From [Anoxybacillus] calidus (GTDB taxonomy: Bacteria; Bacillota; Bacilli; Bacillales; Anoxybacillaceae): a stretch of DNA of 64,000 nucleotides. Below, in pieces: positions 45,887-55,058 of this stretch. Position 1 is the stretch's first letter. Each line of letters starts with the position of its first letter. The notes below the pieces were generated by a model, which saw only the letters and a program-made list of their open reading frames with translations, was not told the DNA's origin and ran no database searches. The DNA lies in assembly GCF_013760845.1 (NCBI RefSeq), contig NZ_JACDUU010000009.1, positions 1 through 64,000 of the forward strand, read 5' to 3'. The translations under genes were made by a program, and so were the position numbers.

Positions 45887-47041
45887 ATGACGTTTACTCA
45901 TTACCGCGATACATGGGTGGAAATTCATTTAGATGCCATTGAGCATAATGTGAAACAATTTAAAGAAAAGCTAAATACAAATTGCCGTTTTATGGCAGTC
46001 GTCAAAGCAGACGGATACGGCCATGGAGCAGTGGAAGTGGCGCAGGCGGCTATTAAGGGGGGCGCTGATTATTTAGGTGTTGCTTTTTTAGATGAGGCAT
46101 TGCAGCTGCGAAATGCCCGCATCACCTCCCCGATTTTAATTCTTGGCTATACCGCTTCCCAGTATGTCGAAGCAGCGATTAAACATGATATTACGATAAC
46201 ATTTTTTTCAGAAGAAGTACTCGATTCGATTATTGAACAGGCAGCCAAATTAGGCAAACAAGCAAAGGTTCATTTGAAAGTTGACACAGGAATGGGAAGA
46301 ATTGGCGTACAAACAAAAGAAGAAGCATTAAAACTTGCTGAGAAAGCGTTATCATCTAACCGGATAATCCTTGAAGGCATTTTCACGCACTTTGCTGATG
46401 CTGACAATCCTGACCCAACTTATACACAGCAACAATTTGCTAATTTTATGGAAGTGATCCACTACTTACGTGAACATGGAATTGAAATCCCGATCAAACA
46501 TTGCTGTAATAGCGCAGCAACCATGAAGTTCCCAGAGTTCCATCTTGATATGGTTCGTGTCGGTATCAGTCTTTACGGCTTGCTTCCGTCGCCAGCTATC
46601 GCCCATCAAGCGTTCTCTCTCAAACAAGCGTTAACGTTCAAAACGAAAATTGCGACGTTAAAACAGGTCAAAAGCGGACAAGCAATTAGCTATGGGTGCA
46701 CATACAAAACAGAGCGCGAAGCAATCATTGCGACGATTCCTGTCGGTTATGCTGACGGATTATCACGTTTATTATCCAATCGTGGAACAATGACAGTCCG
46801 AAACACAAAAGTTCCAATTATCGGAAGAGTATGCATGGATCAAACAATGCTTGATGTATCAGCCGTTCCGGAAGTCAAAGTCGGCGATGAGGTAACGATT
46901 TTTGACGACCAGCAAATCGATGAAGTGGCAGAACTTATGGGCACGATTAATTACGAAGTCGTCTGTTTAATCGGCAAACGCGTGCCGCGCGTCTACCGGT
47001 ATCAAAATGAAATCGTTAAAATTACGAACTTGCTTTCTTAA
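45887..47041 (+). CDS. alr: Alanine racemase
   Basis: A PLP enzyme interconverting L- and D-alanine, used for cell wall and spore germination control. Lys40 (AVVKADGYGHGAVEVA) binds PLP and the opposing catalytic Tyr is in AISYGCTYKTE near residue 269. The C-terminal domain shows GRVCMDQTMLDVS. I start it at the ATG 45887, preceded by AAAGGGG. An in-frame extension would translate the repeat. Placement behind ald makes it likely the catabolic or sporulation-linked racemase rather than the main cell-wall one. A second copy elsewhere is expected but not seen here. Confidence 0.95.
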   Translation: MTFTHYRDTWVEIHLDAIEHNVKQFKEKLNTNCRFMAVVKADGYGHGAVEVAQAAIKGGADYLGVAFLDEALQLRNARITSPILILGYTASQYVEAAIKHDITITFFSEEVLDSIIEQAAKLGKQAKVHLKVDTGMGRIGVQTKEEALKLAEKALSSNRIILEGIFTHFADADNPDPTYTQQQFANFMEVIHYLREHGIEIPIKHCCNSAATMKFPEFHLDMVRVGISLYGLLPSPAIAHQAFSLKQALTFKTKIATLKQVKSGQAISYGCTYKTEREAIIATIPVGYADGLSRLLSNRGTMTVRNTKVPIIGRVCMDQTMLDVSAVPEVKVGDEVTIFDDQQIDEVAELMGTINYEVVCLIGKRVPRVYRYQNEIVKITNLLS

Positions 47042-47117
47042 AACTCATTAACAGCCAAATATGAATGGTTTTTGATAGAATAATATAGACAGACGTTTTT
47101 TACAGGAGGGAACTTTT

Positions 47118-47945
47118 ATGACGATGTACAAAGCACTAACGATCGCTGGCTCCGACAGCAGCGGCGGTGCGGGAATTCAAGCCGACTTAAAAACATTTCA
47201 AGAGCGCGGCGTTTACGGCATGACCGCATTAACAACCATTGTCGCAATGGATCCGCACAACAACTGGTTCCATCAAGTATTTCCGATTGACCTAAAAACC
47301 ATTGAAGCACAGCTTGAAACGATTATCGTTGGTGTTGGCATCCACGCCATGAAAACAGGTATGCTTCCAACGACTGATATTATTGAGCTTGCGGCAAGAA
47401 CGATTGAAAAGCATCAACTGACAAATGTTGTTGTTGACCCTGTCATGGTATGTAAAGGAGCAGATGAAGCACTGCATCCGGAAAATACGGTATGTTATCG
47501 CGAAGTGCTTGTGCCAAAAGCAACAGTAGTAACACCAAACTTATTTGAAGCAGCGCAATTAAGCGGACAAGCACCAATTAAAACGATTGAAGAAATGAAA
47601 GAGGCGGCGGCAAAAATTCACGAACTCGGCGCAAAATACGTTCTTGTTAAAGGCGGCAGCAAAATTCCGCATGAAAAAGCAGTCGATGTTTTATATGATG
47701 GCAAAACGTTTGAAATTTTAGAATCAGACCGCATTGACACGACATATACTCACGGTGCTGGCTGCACATATTCCGCAGCAATCACTGCCGAATTAGCAAA
47801 AGGAAAATCCGTGAAAGAAGCAATTCTTACAGCGAAAGCGTTTATTACTGAAGCGATTCGCCATTCATTCCCGTTAAATCAATATGTCGGTCCGACAAAT
47901 CATGCGGCATATCGTTTGTATAAAGAGAAAATGTTTACTAAATAA
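47118..47945 (+). CDS. pdxK: Pyridoxine kinase (ThiD-like PdxK)
   Basis: A 275-residue ribokinase-fold kinase that phosphorylates pyridoxal, pyridoxine or the thiamine precursor HMP. The N-terminus ALTIAGSDSSGGAGIQADLKTF and the anion-hole region YTHGAGCTYSAAITAELAKG are typical. The sequence is closer to B. subtilis PdxK (YwdB) than to ThiD as I remember them, including the active-site Cys. AGGAGGG precedes the ATG. The vitamin B6 product feeds the upstream PLP-dependent racemase. Confidence 0.9.
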   Translation: MTMYKALTIAGSDSSGGAGIQADLKTFQERGVYGMTALTTIVAMDPHNNWFHQVFPIDLKTIEAQLETIIVGVGIHAMKTGMLPTTDIIELAARTIEKHQLTNVVVDPVMVCKGADEALHPENTVCYREVLVPKATVVTPNLFEAAQLSGQAPIKTIEEMKEAAAKIHELGAKYVLVKGGSKIPHEKAVDVLYDGKTFEILESDRIDTTYTHGAGCTYSAAITAELAKGKSVKEAILTAKAFITEAIRHSFPLNQYVGPTNHAAYRLYKEKMFTK

Positions 47946-48038
47946 CTAGTAAAAGCAAGAGTACCACACTTGCTACCATCGAGAAAATGCTTTTTCCGAC
48001 AAAAGATGTTTACATTTCAATAGAAGAATAATAAGACG

Positions 48039-48108
48039 CTTGAGCTAGACAAACAAGAGTAAGAACAGCTGTGTGATAACACCAAATTGTTCTTTCTTAC
48101 AGCTCAAA
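48039..48108. other. Long stem-loop in pdxK-mcp intergenic region
   Basis: Nested pairs: TTGAGCT/AGCTCAA (outer), GTAAGAACA/TGTTCTT-CTTAC (middle) and GTGT/ACAC (inner), about 70 bases in all. There is no clear T-run, so it is not an ordinary terminator. It could be a small structured RNA, a repeat remnant or an mRNA end. The gap is 369 bases and otherwise holds only a terminator. Confidence 0.5.
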
Positions 48109-48184
48109 AGTGTGAAAACTTTTGTAAACACTCATTCAACCCATTTAATTTTGTATTTATTTCGAATATTTTCATTCTATAAGC

Positions 48185-48215
48185 GGGGATTTCTCATAAG
48201 ACATGAGATATCCCC
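48185..48215 (+). terminator. Terminator-like hairpin downstream of pdxK
   Basis: GGGGATTTCTCAT pairs with ATGAGATATCCCC around five bases, followed by TTTTG. Confidence 0.65.
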
Positions 48216-48299
48216 TTTTGCCATTGAAAGATATCTGTATATTGTTTTTGATAAGTGGGGATACAACCAAATAAAGTGCACTGAAATATTGTTCCTTTT

Positions 48300-48312
48300 G
48301 GGACAGCCTCTT
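48300..48312. repeat. Fragment of dispersed palindrome
   Basis: GGGACAGCCTCTT matches the right outer arm of the family (compare copy E GGGCAGCCTCTTT). It touches the mcp stop codon. The remainder of the element is missing. Confidence 0.5.
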
Positions 48313-48314
48313 CT

Positions 48315-49586
48315 TTACAACTTAAATTTATGAACCACTTCCCGCAATTCTTCTGCCATATTTGCGAGAGATTTCGCTGAAGCAGTAATTTCCTCCATCG
48401 AAGCTAGTTGTTCCTCTGTAGAGGCTGCTACTTCTTCAGATGTAGCTGCGTTTTCTTTTGCAATCGCTGTAAGTTCATTCGCTGTGGATGTTATTTCTTG
48501 TACTCCTGCGGAGATTTGTTGAGTGATTGCAGAAATTTCCTCAATTTGTGGAGCAATATCTTTCATATTTTGAACTATTTGAGAAAATTTCTCAGATGTT
48601 TCTTTCGATATTTCAAGACCATTTTCTACGTTTTGTGTAACTTCTGTCATTAATTTAACAGAATTTTCTGTGTCATTTTGGGTTTTTAGAATTAATTCGG
48701 CTATTTGCTTCGCTGATGCTTGAGATTGTTCAGCAAGTTTTCGTACTTCATCGGCTACGACCGCAAATCCTTTTCCATGCTCTCCTGCTCTTGCTGCTTC
48801 AATTGCTGCATTTAAAGCAAGAAGGTTCGTTTGATCAGCAATTCCACTGATTACATCAAGAATCTTGCTAATCTCTTTTGAACGTTCATATAAAGACTTA
48901 ACCATTTTATCAGTTTCTATAACCGATTTATAGATTGAATTCATTTGGTCAACTGTACGTACAACAGAATTTCCGCCATCTTCAGCTTGTTGAGTGGTTT
49001 GTTTTGCAAGTTCTGTAACCTGATTAGAACTATCAGCAACACGGATAATACCTTGTGCAATTTCTTCTAAAGAAGTAGCATTTCGCTCAATTCCCTTCGT
49101 TTGCGTTTCAGCTCCACTTGCCACTTGTTGAATTGCAGAAGCGACTTGTTCCGTTGCAGCTGTTGTCTGATCTGCACTTGCTGTTAATTCCTCTGAAGAT
49201 GCAGCGACTTGTTCCGCTGTGTTTCTTACTTCACTAACGATATTTCGTAGGTTCAAAATCATTTCATTCATTGATTGAGTTAATTGACCAATTTCATCTT
49301 TGGATTTGGTTTCAAGTAACTTTGCCGACAAATCTCCTTCTGCTACCATTTTCATACGATCTACTACTTGGAAAATTGGTTTTACAATCATGTTAGAAAG
49401 GACAAAGGCAATCCCCAAGCCAATAATGATAGAAATAATAGCAAAGGTTAGAATCAAGGTATATGCTCTTTCCGCTTCATTTGTATTTAATTGATTGATT
49501 TCGTTTAAACTAAGAATTGATACAATGATTAATAAAAAATTGATAACTAAAAATCCACTAATAATCTTTAATCGAAGGCTTTTCAT
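48315..49586 (-). CDS. Methyl-accepting chemotaxis protein lacking a sensor domain
   Basis: A 423-residue chemoreceptor. Two membrane helices (about 8-26 and 42-64) are separated by only ~15 residues, so the usual extracellular ligand domain is absent. A HAMP domain (~65-117) and a full cytoplasmic signalling coiled coil follow, with the invariant tip [38 protein letters not shown] at 251-288. It may sense membrane state, or act through a partner. Its start overlaps the cheW stop by four bases. The operon is behind a c-di-GMP riboswitch. Confidence 0.93.
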   Translation of the reverse strand: MKSLRLKIISGFLVINFLLIIVSILSLNEINQLNTNEAERAYTLILTFAIISIIIGLGIAFVLSNMIVKPIFQVVDRMKMVAEGDLSAKLLETKSKDEIGQLTQSMNEMILNLRNIVSEVRNTAEQVAASSEELTASADQTTAATEQVASAIQQVASGAETQTKGIERNATSLEEIAQGIIRVADSSNQVTELAKQTTQQAEDGGNSVVRTVDQMNSIYKSVIETDKMVKSLYERSKEISKILDVISGIADQTNLLALNAAIEAARAGEHGKGFAVVADEVRKLAEQSQASAKQIAELILKTQNDTENSVKLMTEVTQNVENGLEISKETSEKFSQIVQNMKDIAPQIEEISAITQQISAGVQEITSTANELTAIAKENAATSEEVAASTEEQLASMEEITASAKSLANMAEELREVVHKFKL

Positions 49587-50077
49587 AATTCATCCCCCTC
49601 TCCTAGGTTTTCTTTCAACTCTTTTAGTTGTTCTAAATGAATGACATCATCATTACTTAACAATTTTTCTACATCTAATAGAATTAAAATTTGATTTTCT
49701 AATTTTGCTATTCCATATAAAAAATTTATTTTCTTGTCTTGGGTAATAGTAGGTGTAGGTTGGATTTGTTCTCGGCTGATATCCATTACTTCGTTTGCTG
49801 CATCGACAATAAGCCCTACATCTATTTCCTTGACTGTTACTACTACTAATCTAGTTTGATCAGTATAAGAACTCGATTCCATTGAAAGGCGTTGACATAA
49901 ATCGATTACAGGAATTACATTTCCTCGAAGATTCACAATCCCTTTGACATAGGAGGGAGTCTGAGGAATGACTGTAATACTTTGCAATCGTTCAATAGAA
50001 CGAACCTGATGAATATCAATTCCAAATTGTTCGTTATGTAGCTTGATAACAACACATTTTATATTTTGCTCCATCAT
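49583..50077 (-). CDS. cheW: CheW-like chemotaxis coupling protein
   Basis: A CheW-domain protein of about 164 residues that couples chemoreceptors to the CheA kinase. The SH3-like folds are seen ([56 protein letters not shown]). The acidic tail ([11 protein letters not shown]) is longer than usual. AAGGAG lies before two consecutive ATGs (50077 and 50074), and either could be used. Chemotaxis operons proper are not nearby, so this is a dedicated CheW for the adjoining receptor. Confidence 0.92.
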   Translation of the reverse strand: MMEQNIKCVVIKLHNEQFGIDIHQVRSIERLQSITVIPQTPSYVKGIVNLRGNVIPVIDLCQRLSMESSSYTDQTRLVVVTVKEIDVGLIVDAANEVMDISREQIQPTPTITQDKKINFLYGIAKLENQILILLDVEKLLSNDDVIHLEQLKELKENLGEGDEL

Positions 50078-50110
50078 CACAACTCCTTTCTAATTAATTA
50101 CTAACTAAAA

Positions 50111-50142
50111 AACTGCCCTCTAAAATTCTAAAGAGGGCAGTT
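50111..50142 (-). terminator. Riboswitch expression-platform terminator
   Basis: AACTGCCCTCT pairs perfectly with AGAGGGCAGTT around ten bases and is followed on the minus strand by TTTTTTAG. It sits between the aptamer and cheW, so ligand binding probably decides read-through. Confidence 0.85.
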
Positions 50143-50213
50143 GATTAGACAGCACTATTCCGCCTAAATAAAGAACCTTCTTAAAAAATCACAATGATTC
50201 TTCATAGAAAGAG

Positions 50214-50291
50214 CAACTGGCTGGCATACCTATTTATAAAAATAGGTTTAGCCCCTTTAGTTTTGCGTCCTACCCTTTCGAGTAGTTTGCC
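50214..50291 (-). promoter_or_regulatory. c-di-GMP-I (GEMM-I) riboswitch aptamer
   Basis: The minus-strand RNA reads GGCAAAC, then stem CUACUC-GAAA-GGGUAG with a GNRA loop, then the conserved GACGCAAAACUAAAGGGGCU. A second stem-loop follows (AAACCUAUUU...AAAUAGGU), closing with AUGCCAGCCAGU. These are the hallmark segments of the c-di-GMP-I class. A possible promoter lies further upstream (TTCACT, 17 bases, TATTAT on the minus strand). It controls cheW-mcp. Confidence 0.85.
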
Positions 50292-50519
50292 GATTTATGT
50301 AATTTTTTTGATGATTTTGTAATATTATGTCGAATAATATAAGCGATTAACATAATAATACATTTTATAATAAAAGTGAACTATTTTTATTGCTAAAAAT
50401 GTGAATTTATTAAAAAAATTAATATTTCCCACAACCTTTCACATAATATAAAAATTGACTAATTCTTTTATTAATTGGAAAGTTACACTCTAAAATCCAA
50501 CTTTAAAATGTATAAAAAA

Positions 50520-50571
50520 TGCCCCTTTGGAAACTAATTTATGCATTAAAACAAACTGTTCCAAAGGGGCA
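50520..50571 (-). terminator. Terminator-like hairpin, art operon end
   Basis: TGCCCCTTTGGAA and TTCCAAAGGGGCA are perfect 13-base arms with a 26-base loop; ATTTTTTATAC follows on the minus strand. It lies about 150 bases beyond the artP stop. The AT-rich stretch 50330-50510 holds only the candidate riboswitch promoter. Confidence 0.65.
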
Positions 50572-50599
50572 AATACTGTCATAATTTCTAACTTTGTAA

Positions 50600-50632
50600 G
50601 CACACAAGGCTCCTTTTAAGAGCCCTGTGTGC
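50600..50632. terminator. Second hairpin downstream of artP
   Basis: GCACACAAGGCTC pairs with GAGCCCTGTGTGC around seven bases (one mismatch). The T-rich tail TATTATTTTC is on the plus strand. It may stop transcripts from either side. Confidence 0.55.
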
Positions 50633-50723
50633 TATTATTTTCTGTTACATTCACTAACCTTTTAACCAAAAAACACCTATATGAAACAGGATATAACGAG
50701 ACCGTTAACCTACTCAAATTTTA

Positions 50724-51446
50724 CTATAATACCTTCGATAAAAATGATTTCGTCCGCTCATGCTTTGGATTATCAAAAATCTCACTCGGCTTTCCTTCCT
50801 CGATAATGTAGCCGCCGTCCATAAAAATAACGCGATCACCAACTTCACGGGCAAATCCCATTTCGTGGGTTACAACAACCATCGTCATTCCTTCTTGCGC
50901 AAGCTGCTTCATAACTGCCAATACTTCACCGACCATTTCCGGGTCTAAAGCAGAAGTGGGTTCGTCAAACAACATCACTTTTGGTTCCATTGCTAACGCA
51001 CGGGCAATAGCAACACGCTGAGCTTGACCGCCTGACAGCGAATCAGGATAAACATGCGCCTTATCTTGCAGCCCTACTTTCACAAGTAATTCCAACGCTT
51101 TCTGTTTTGCCTTCTCCATCGACCACTTTCGCACTTTCACGGGAGCTAACGTAATGTTATCAAGCACTGTCATATGTGGAAATAAATTAAAACGTTGAAA
51201 CACCATCCCTACTTCCTCACGCACTTTGTTAATATCGATATTCTTATCTTTTAAATTAAAACCGTCAATAATAACTTCTCCTTCATTAAAGTCTTCTAAA
51301 AGATTTAGGCAGCGTAAAAATGTTGATTTTCCTGAACCTGACGGCCCGATGACAACAACAACTTCCCGCTCTTTAATATGAACATCAAGCCCTTTTAATA
51401 CCTCTAAATCACCATATGATTTTTTTAAATTTGTTACTTTAATCAT
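50724..51446 (-). CDS. artP: Arginine ABC transporter ATPase ArtP
   Basis: The ATP-hydrolysing subunit of a polar amino-acid importer, 240 residues. Walker [10 protein letters not shown], signature [15 protein letters not shown], Walker [15 protein letters not shown] and the switch His (VVTHEMGF) are intact. It overlaps the artM permease gene by four bases (ATGA). With artM and the ArtJ-like binding protein it matches the Art(J)-(MP)2 system of G. stearothermophilus for arginine, lysine and histidine. Start ATG 51446 has GAAAGGAGG upstream. Confidence 0.93.
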   Translation of the reverse strand: MIKVTNLKKSYGDLEVLKGLDVHIKEREVVVVIGPSGSGKSTFLRCLNLLEDFNEGEVIIDGFNLKDKNIDINKVREEVGMVFQRFNLFPHMTVLDNITLAPVKVRKWSMEKAKQKALELLVKVGLQDKAHVYPDSLSGGQAQRVAIARALAMEPKVMLFDEPTSALDPEMVGEVLAVMKQLAQEGMTMVVVTHEMGFAREVGDRVIFMDGGYIIEEGKPSEIFDNPKHERTKSFLSKVL

Positions 51447-52099
51447 TTCGCTGAATACCTCCTTTCTAAGTAATGTAGTAACTTACTAAGCGAAAGCGTT
51501 AACACTAGATAAATGAGTGCAACCGTTAAATACGGCTCCCAAACGCGATAATACTGTCCTTGTGCCGCTCTTCCCCAATACATTAATTCTGGTGCGGCAA
51601 TAATGGCAGCTAAAGAAGAATCTTTAATTAAGACAATAAACTCGTTGCCAAACGGCGGAATCATTCGTTTTAATGCTTGAGGCAAAATGATATACGACAT
51701 TGCCTGTACATGTGTCATTCCAAGCGAACGTGCCGCTTCCATTTGTCCCCTGTCAATGGATTGAATACCCGCACGAAAAATTTCCGCAATATAAGCCGCC
51801 GCGTTTAAAGATAACGATACAGAAGCGGAAATAATTGGATTGGGTTGTGGAAAGAGCATCGGCATTAAACCAAAATGAACAAGTAAAATTTGCACAAATA
51901 AAGGTGTTCCGCGGAAGAAGTTAATATACCATTCAAACGGCAAGCGTACAAGCTGCTTAGATGATATCTTCCCAAGCCCAATCACTAATCCAAGAATCGA
52001 ACCTACAATAATTGCAATAATAGATAAGCCAATCGTTAACAAGACACCCTTTAGAAAGAACGGAGCATATTCCGCAATAATATCAAAACGAAAATCCAA
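51443..52099 (-). CDS. artM: Arginine ABC transporter permease ArtM
   Basis: A 218-residue HisM-type inner-membrane subunit with five helices and the ATPase-contact EAA loop ([35 protein letters not shown]). One permease implies a homodimer in the ArtM2P2 complex. The start is TTG 52099 with GGGGTGAGGAG upstream. It lies 74 bases after the binding-protein gene with a hairpin in between, which would lower its expression relative to artJ. Confidence 0.92.
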   Translation of the reverse strand: MDFRFDIIAEYAPFFLKGVLLTIGLSIIAIIVGSILGLVIGLGKISSKQLVRLPFEWYINFFRGTPLFVQILLVHFGLMPMLFPQPNPIISASVSLSLNAAAYIAEIFRAGIQSIDRGQMEAARSLGMTHVQAMSYIILPQALKRMIPPFGNEFIVLIKDSSLAAIIAAPELMYWGRAAQGQYYRVWEPYLTVALIYLVLTLSLSKLLHYLERRYSAK

Positions 52100-52118
52100 T
52101 TCTCCTCACCCCTATTAT

Positions 52119-52159
52119 AAAAATTGCGTAACTATTTATTTGCTAGTTACGCAATTTTT
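52119..52159 (-). terminator. Intercistronic hairpin between artJ and artM
   Basis: AAAAATTGCGTAACTA and TAGTTACGCAATTTTT are perfect 16-base arms with a nine-base loop. It is likely to act as a partial terminator or mRNA-stabilising structure, giving more binding protein than permease, as is common in such operons. Confidence 0.75.
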
Positions 52160-52173
52160 AAAACTGTAATGTA

Positions 52174-52986
52174 TTACTGCTGTTTTAGTAAGTTATCTAC
52201 ATTTGGCTCCTTACCGAACCACTTTTTATAAATCTCTTCATATTTTCCGCTTTCAATCACCTTTTTAATTGCTTTATCAATCTCTGGTTTTAGCTCGCTT
52301 CCTTTAGGGAACATTAAGCCATAAAACTCAGACTCGAAATTTTTCGTATCCTCAATCGCTTTTAATTTTTGATCAGGATTATTTTTAATATATTCAGTCG
52401 CAACTACGTTATCAGTAACAACTACTTCCACTCCGCCATTCACAAGTTCCATAATCGCTACAGCCGTATTTTCAAACTTCTTGATATTTTTACTATTAGC
52501 TCCGACAATTTTTTCAACAGCTTCTTGTCCAGTTGTACCATTTTGTACACCAATCACTTTACCTTTTAAATCTAATGCATTTTTTATTGAGTTATCTTCC
52601 TTTGCAAGAATCATATGAGTAGATTCAAAGTAAGGAGTAGAAAAATCATATGTTTGTTTGCGTTCGTCATTAATTGTAATTCCGGAAATCGCCAAATCTA
52701 CTTCCTTTCCTTGCACTGCCGCAAATAAAGGATCCCAACCAATATTTTTTAATTCATAATCAATACCCGCTTCTTTCATGACAGCATCCAAGAAATCAAC
52801 ATCAAAGCCAACAATCTCGCCTTTATCCATATACTCAAACGGAGCAAAGGCAGCGTCTGTTCCTACTACTACTTTTTTCTTCGCCTCACCATTTGTTGAG
52901 GAAGTTTCTTCAGCAGATTTTCCACAACCAACTAACGCCAAGAGCAAAACAGCAATCAATCCAAAAATAAAGCTCTTTTTCTTCAT
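52174..52986 (-). CDS. artJ: Arginine-binding lipoprotein ArtJ
   Basis: A 270-residue extracellular solute-binding lipoprotein. The signal peptide ends in a lipobox LALVGC with Cys21 for lipid attachment. The mature part (VVVGTDAAFAPFEYMDKGEIVGFDVDFLDAV; GWDPLFAAVQGKEVDLAISGITI) is close to the crystallised G. stearothermophilus ArtJ as I recall it, so arginine, lysine and histidine are likely ligands. ATG at 52986 has GGGGAGAAAGAAGG upstream. It is the first gene of artJMP with arginine-box-like sites upstream. Confidence 0.92.
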   Translation of the reverse strand: MKKKSFIFGLIAVLLLALVGCGKSAEETSSTNGEAKKKVVVGTDAAFAPFEYMDKGEIVGFDVDFLDAVMKEAGIDYELKNIGWDPLFAAVQGKEVDLAISGITINDERKQTYDFSTPYFESTHMILAKEDNSIKNALDLKGKVIGVQNGTTGQEAVEKIVGANSKNIKKFENTAVAIMELVNGGVEVVVTDNVVATEYIKNNPDQKLKAIEDTKNFESEFYGLMFPKGSELKPEIDKAIKKVIESGKYEEIYKKWFGKEPNVDNLLKQQ

Positions 52987-53061
52987 CCTTCTTTCTCCCC
53001 TTTTTTATTAGCGACGATTTGTCTTTATTTTTATTAAAATCTTAATGTTAAGGCAATTACT

Positions 53062-53101
53062 ATATTATCAATACTTTATTATTTATTCAATATAATTCAT
53101 A
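53062..53101 (-). promoter_or_regulatory. artJ promoter with overlapping arginine box
   Basis: Minus-strand -35 TTGAAT (53090-53085), 17-base spacer, -10 TAATAT (53067-53062). TATGAATTATATTGAATA (minus strand, 53101-53084) matches the ArgR/AhrC ARG-box pattern TNTGNATWWWWATNCANA with two mismatches and covers the -35. Repression by AhrC with arginine is predicted. Confidence 0.6.
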
Positions 53102-53188
53102 AAAATAAATTTAGAAAAATTTAGAAGATATAAAAAATATATAAATAGAGATGTCCCTGTGTTATACGTAATAAATATTATGTAAAAC

Positions 53189-53221
53189 GAATATTTATTC
53201 AATGAAGAAATATTTTTCATT
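53189..53221. promoter_or_regulatory. Second arginine-box-like pair
   Basis: GAATATTTATTC (53189-53200) is the palindromic core of an ARG box. ATGAAGAAATATTTTTCAT (53202-53220) follows directly with ATGAA/TTCAT ends. They lie about 100 bases upstream of the artJ promoter in a 516-base, very AT-rich gap shared with putP, so they could serve either gene. Confidence 0.45.
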
Positions 53222-53502
53222 TTATATTACGTAAATTTTGGAAATAAAGTTTCTCCCTAAATAGTATTTAGACTTACGCGATTAAATCTGTAAAACTTCA
53301 AATAATAAAGGTATTTTTTAGTAAAATAATAGATTTTAGTGCAATATATTTCTTTTTTATTTAAAATATTATTTTTTCCAATTTAACCCTTATGTTATAT
53401 TACAGCAAAAAAAATATAATTACTATTGCATAAATAGTACTCTTCAGATATTATTTTGTTTAACAATTTTGAAAAATGAAGCATAACAAAGGAGGTTACA
53501 CC

Positions 53503-54960
53503 ATGGATTTGGTATTAGTATCAATCATGATTTACATGGTAGGTATGCTTGTAATTGGTTATTGGGCATATAAGCGTACTTCCGATCTTTCAGATTACAT
53601 GCTTGGTGGCCGTAATTTGGGTCCAGCCGTTACAGCGTTAAGTGCCGGTGCATCGGACATGAGCGGCTGGCTGCTTATGGGACTTCCAGGTGCTATGTAT
53701 GCGCAAGGTTTTAGCGCTTCTTGGATTGTTATCGGTTTAACACTCGGTGCTTATTTTAACTGGTTATATGTAGCACCGCGTTTACGTGTGTACACAGAAG
53801 TAGCAAACGATTCGATTACAATTCCAGCATTTTTAGAGAACCGATTTCATGACACTTCGAAAATGTTACGCTTAATTTCGGGTCTCGTTATTATGATTTT
53901 CTTTACGTTCTATGTATCCTCTGGTCTTGTATCAGGAGCAGTCCTATTTAAAAACTCTTTCGGCTTTAGCTATCATACTGGTCTTTGGATTGTCGCCGGC
54001 GTTGTCGTTGCTTACACGCTTTTTGGCGGATTTTTAGCGGTAAGTTGGACAGACTTCGTGCAAGGTCTCATTATGTTCATTGCCTTAATTCTTGTTCCTG
54101 CTGTTACGTTGTTCCATACAGGTGGTGTAGGTGATACGGTTTCAACCATTCGCGACATTGACCCAACTCTTTTAGACTTATTTAAAGGAACAAGCTTCCT
54201 TGGCATCATTTCGCTTTTTGCATGGGGACTAGGTTATTTCGGGCAACCTCACATCATTGTCCGCTTTATGGCAATCTCCTCAGTAAAAGAAATGAAAAAC
54301 GCTCGCCGTATCGGTATGGGCTGGATGATTTTCTCCATTGTCGGGGCTATGTTTACAGGATTTTTTGGAATCGCTTACTTTTCGAAAAGCGGTATAACAC
54401 TTGAAGATCCAGAAACAGTATTTATTAAACTTGGTGAGATTTTATTCCATCCGCTTATCACTGGTTTCTTGTTGGCAGCGATTTTAGCGGCCATTATGAG
54501 TACCATTTCTTCACAATTGCTCGTAACATCAAGCTCTTTAACAGAAGATTTATACAAAGTATTATTCCGTCGTTCTGCTTCTGATAAAGAACTTGTATTG
54601 GTAGGACGTCTCTCTGTTTTAATTGTATCCATTGTAGCTGCTGCGCTTGCATTTGAGCAAAATGATACGATCTTAGCGCTTGTTGGCTATGCGTGGGCTG
54701 GGTTCGGTGCTTCGTTCGGACCAGTGATTTTATTAAGCTTAGGCTGGAAGCGCATGACAAAATGGGGCGCACTTGCGGGAATGATCGCTGGTGCAAGCAC
54801 CGTTATCATTTGGACACAGTTTAGCTATTTGAAAAATCTTTTATATGAAATGATTCCAGGTTTTGCGGCAAGCTTAATTGCTATTGTCATCGTAAGCTTA
54901 TTGACAAAACCATCTGATCAAGTTGTCGAGCAGTTTGATAAATTTAAGCAGGCTTTATAA
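53503..54960 (+). CDS. putP: Sodium/proline symporter
   Basis: A 485-residue SSS-family symporter with about thirteen helices. [31 protein letters not shown] and [10 protein letters not shown] match PutP/OpuE sodium- and proline-site regions. It imports proline as nutrient or osmoprotectant; which role dominates is not clear without a neighbouring putBC. I chose the ATG at 53503 with a perfect AAAGGAGG. An in-frame upstream ATG precedes that site. A strong terminator follows. Confidence 0.93.
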   Translation: MDLVLVSIMIYMVGMLVIGYWAYKRTSDLSDYMLGGRNLGPAVTALSAGASDMSGWLLMGLPGAMYAQGFSASWIVIGLTLGAYFNWLYVAPRLRVYTEVANDSITIPAFLENRFHDTSKMLRLISGLVIMIFFTFYVSSGLVSGAVLFKNSFGFSYHTGLWIVAGVVVAYTLFGGFLAVSWTDFVQGLIMFIALILVPAVTLFHTGGVGDTVSTIRDIDPTLLDLFKGTSFLGIISLFAWGLGYFGQPHIIVRFMAISSVKEMKNARRIGMGWMIFSIVGAMFTGFFGIAYFSKSGITLEDPETVFIKLGEILFHPLITGFLLAAILAAIMSTISSQLLVTSSSLTEDLYKVLFRRSASDKELVLVGRLSVLIVSIVAAALAFEQNDTILALVGYAWAGFGASFGPVILLSLGWKRMTKWGALAGMIAGASTVIIWTQFSYLKNLLYEMIPGFAASLIAIVIVSLLTKPSDQVVEQFDKFKQAL

Positions 54961-54962
54961 TA

Positions 54963-55002
54963 AAGGAAAAACCCTTCTCAAAACAAGAAGGGTTTTTCCT
55001 TT
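54963..55002. terminator. Bidirectional terminator after putP
   Basis: AAAGGAAAAACCCTTCT and AGAAGGGTTTTTCCTTT form a perfect 17-base stem around six bases, two bases past the putP stop. Confidence 0.92.
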
Positions 55003-55058
55003 ATTATACAGTCCAACTTCTATTGATGCTCTTAAGGGTTTTTAAATCGACTTCAGTA

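Noticed and set aside
52987-53502. Lysine or other riboswitch upstream of artJ or putP
   Set aside because: The region is very AT-rich and shows none of the conserved riboswitch helices; only promoter- and ARG-box-like motifs were found.
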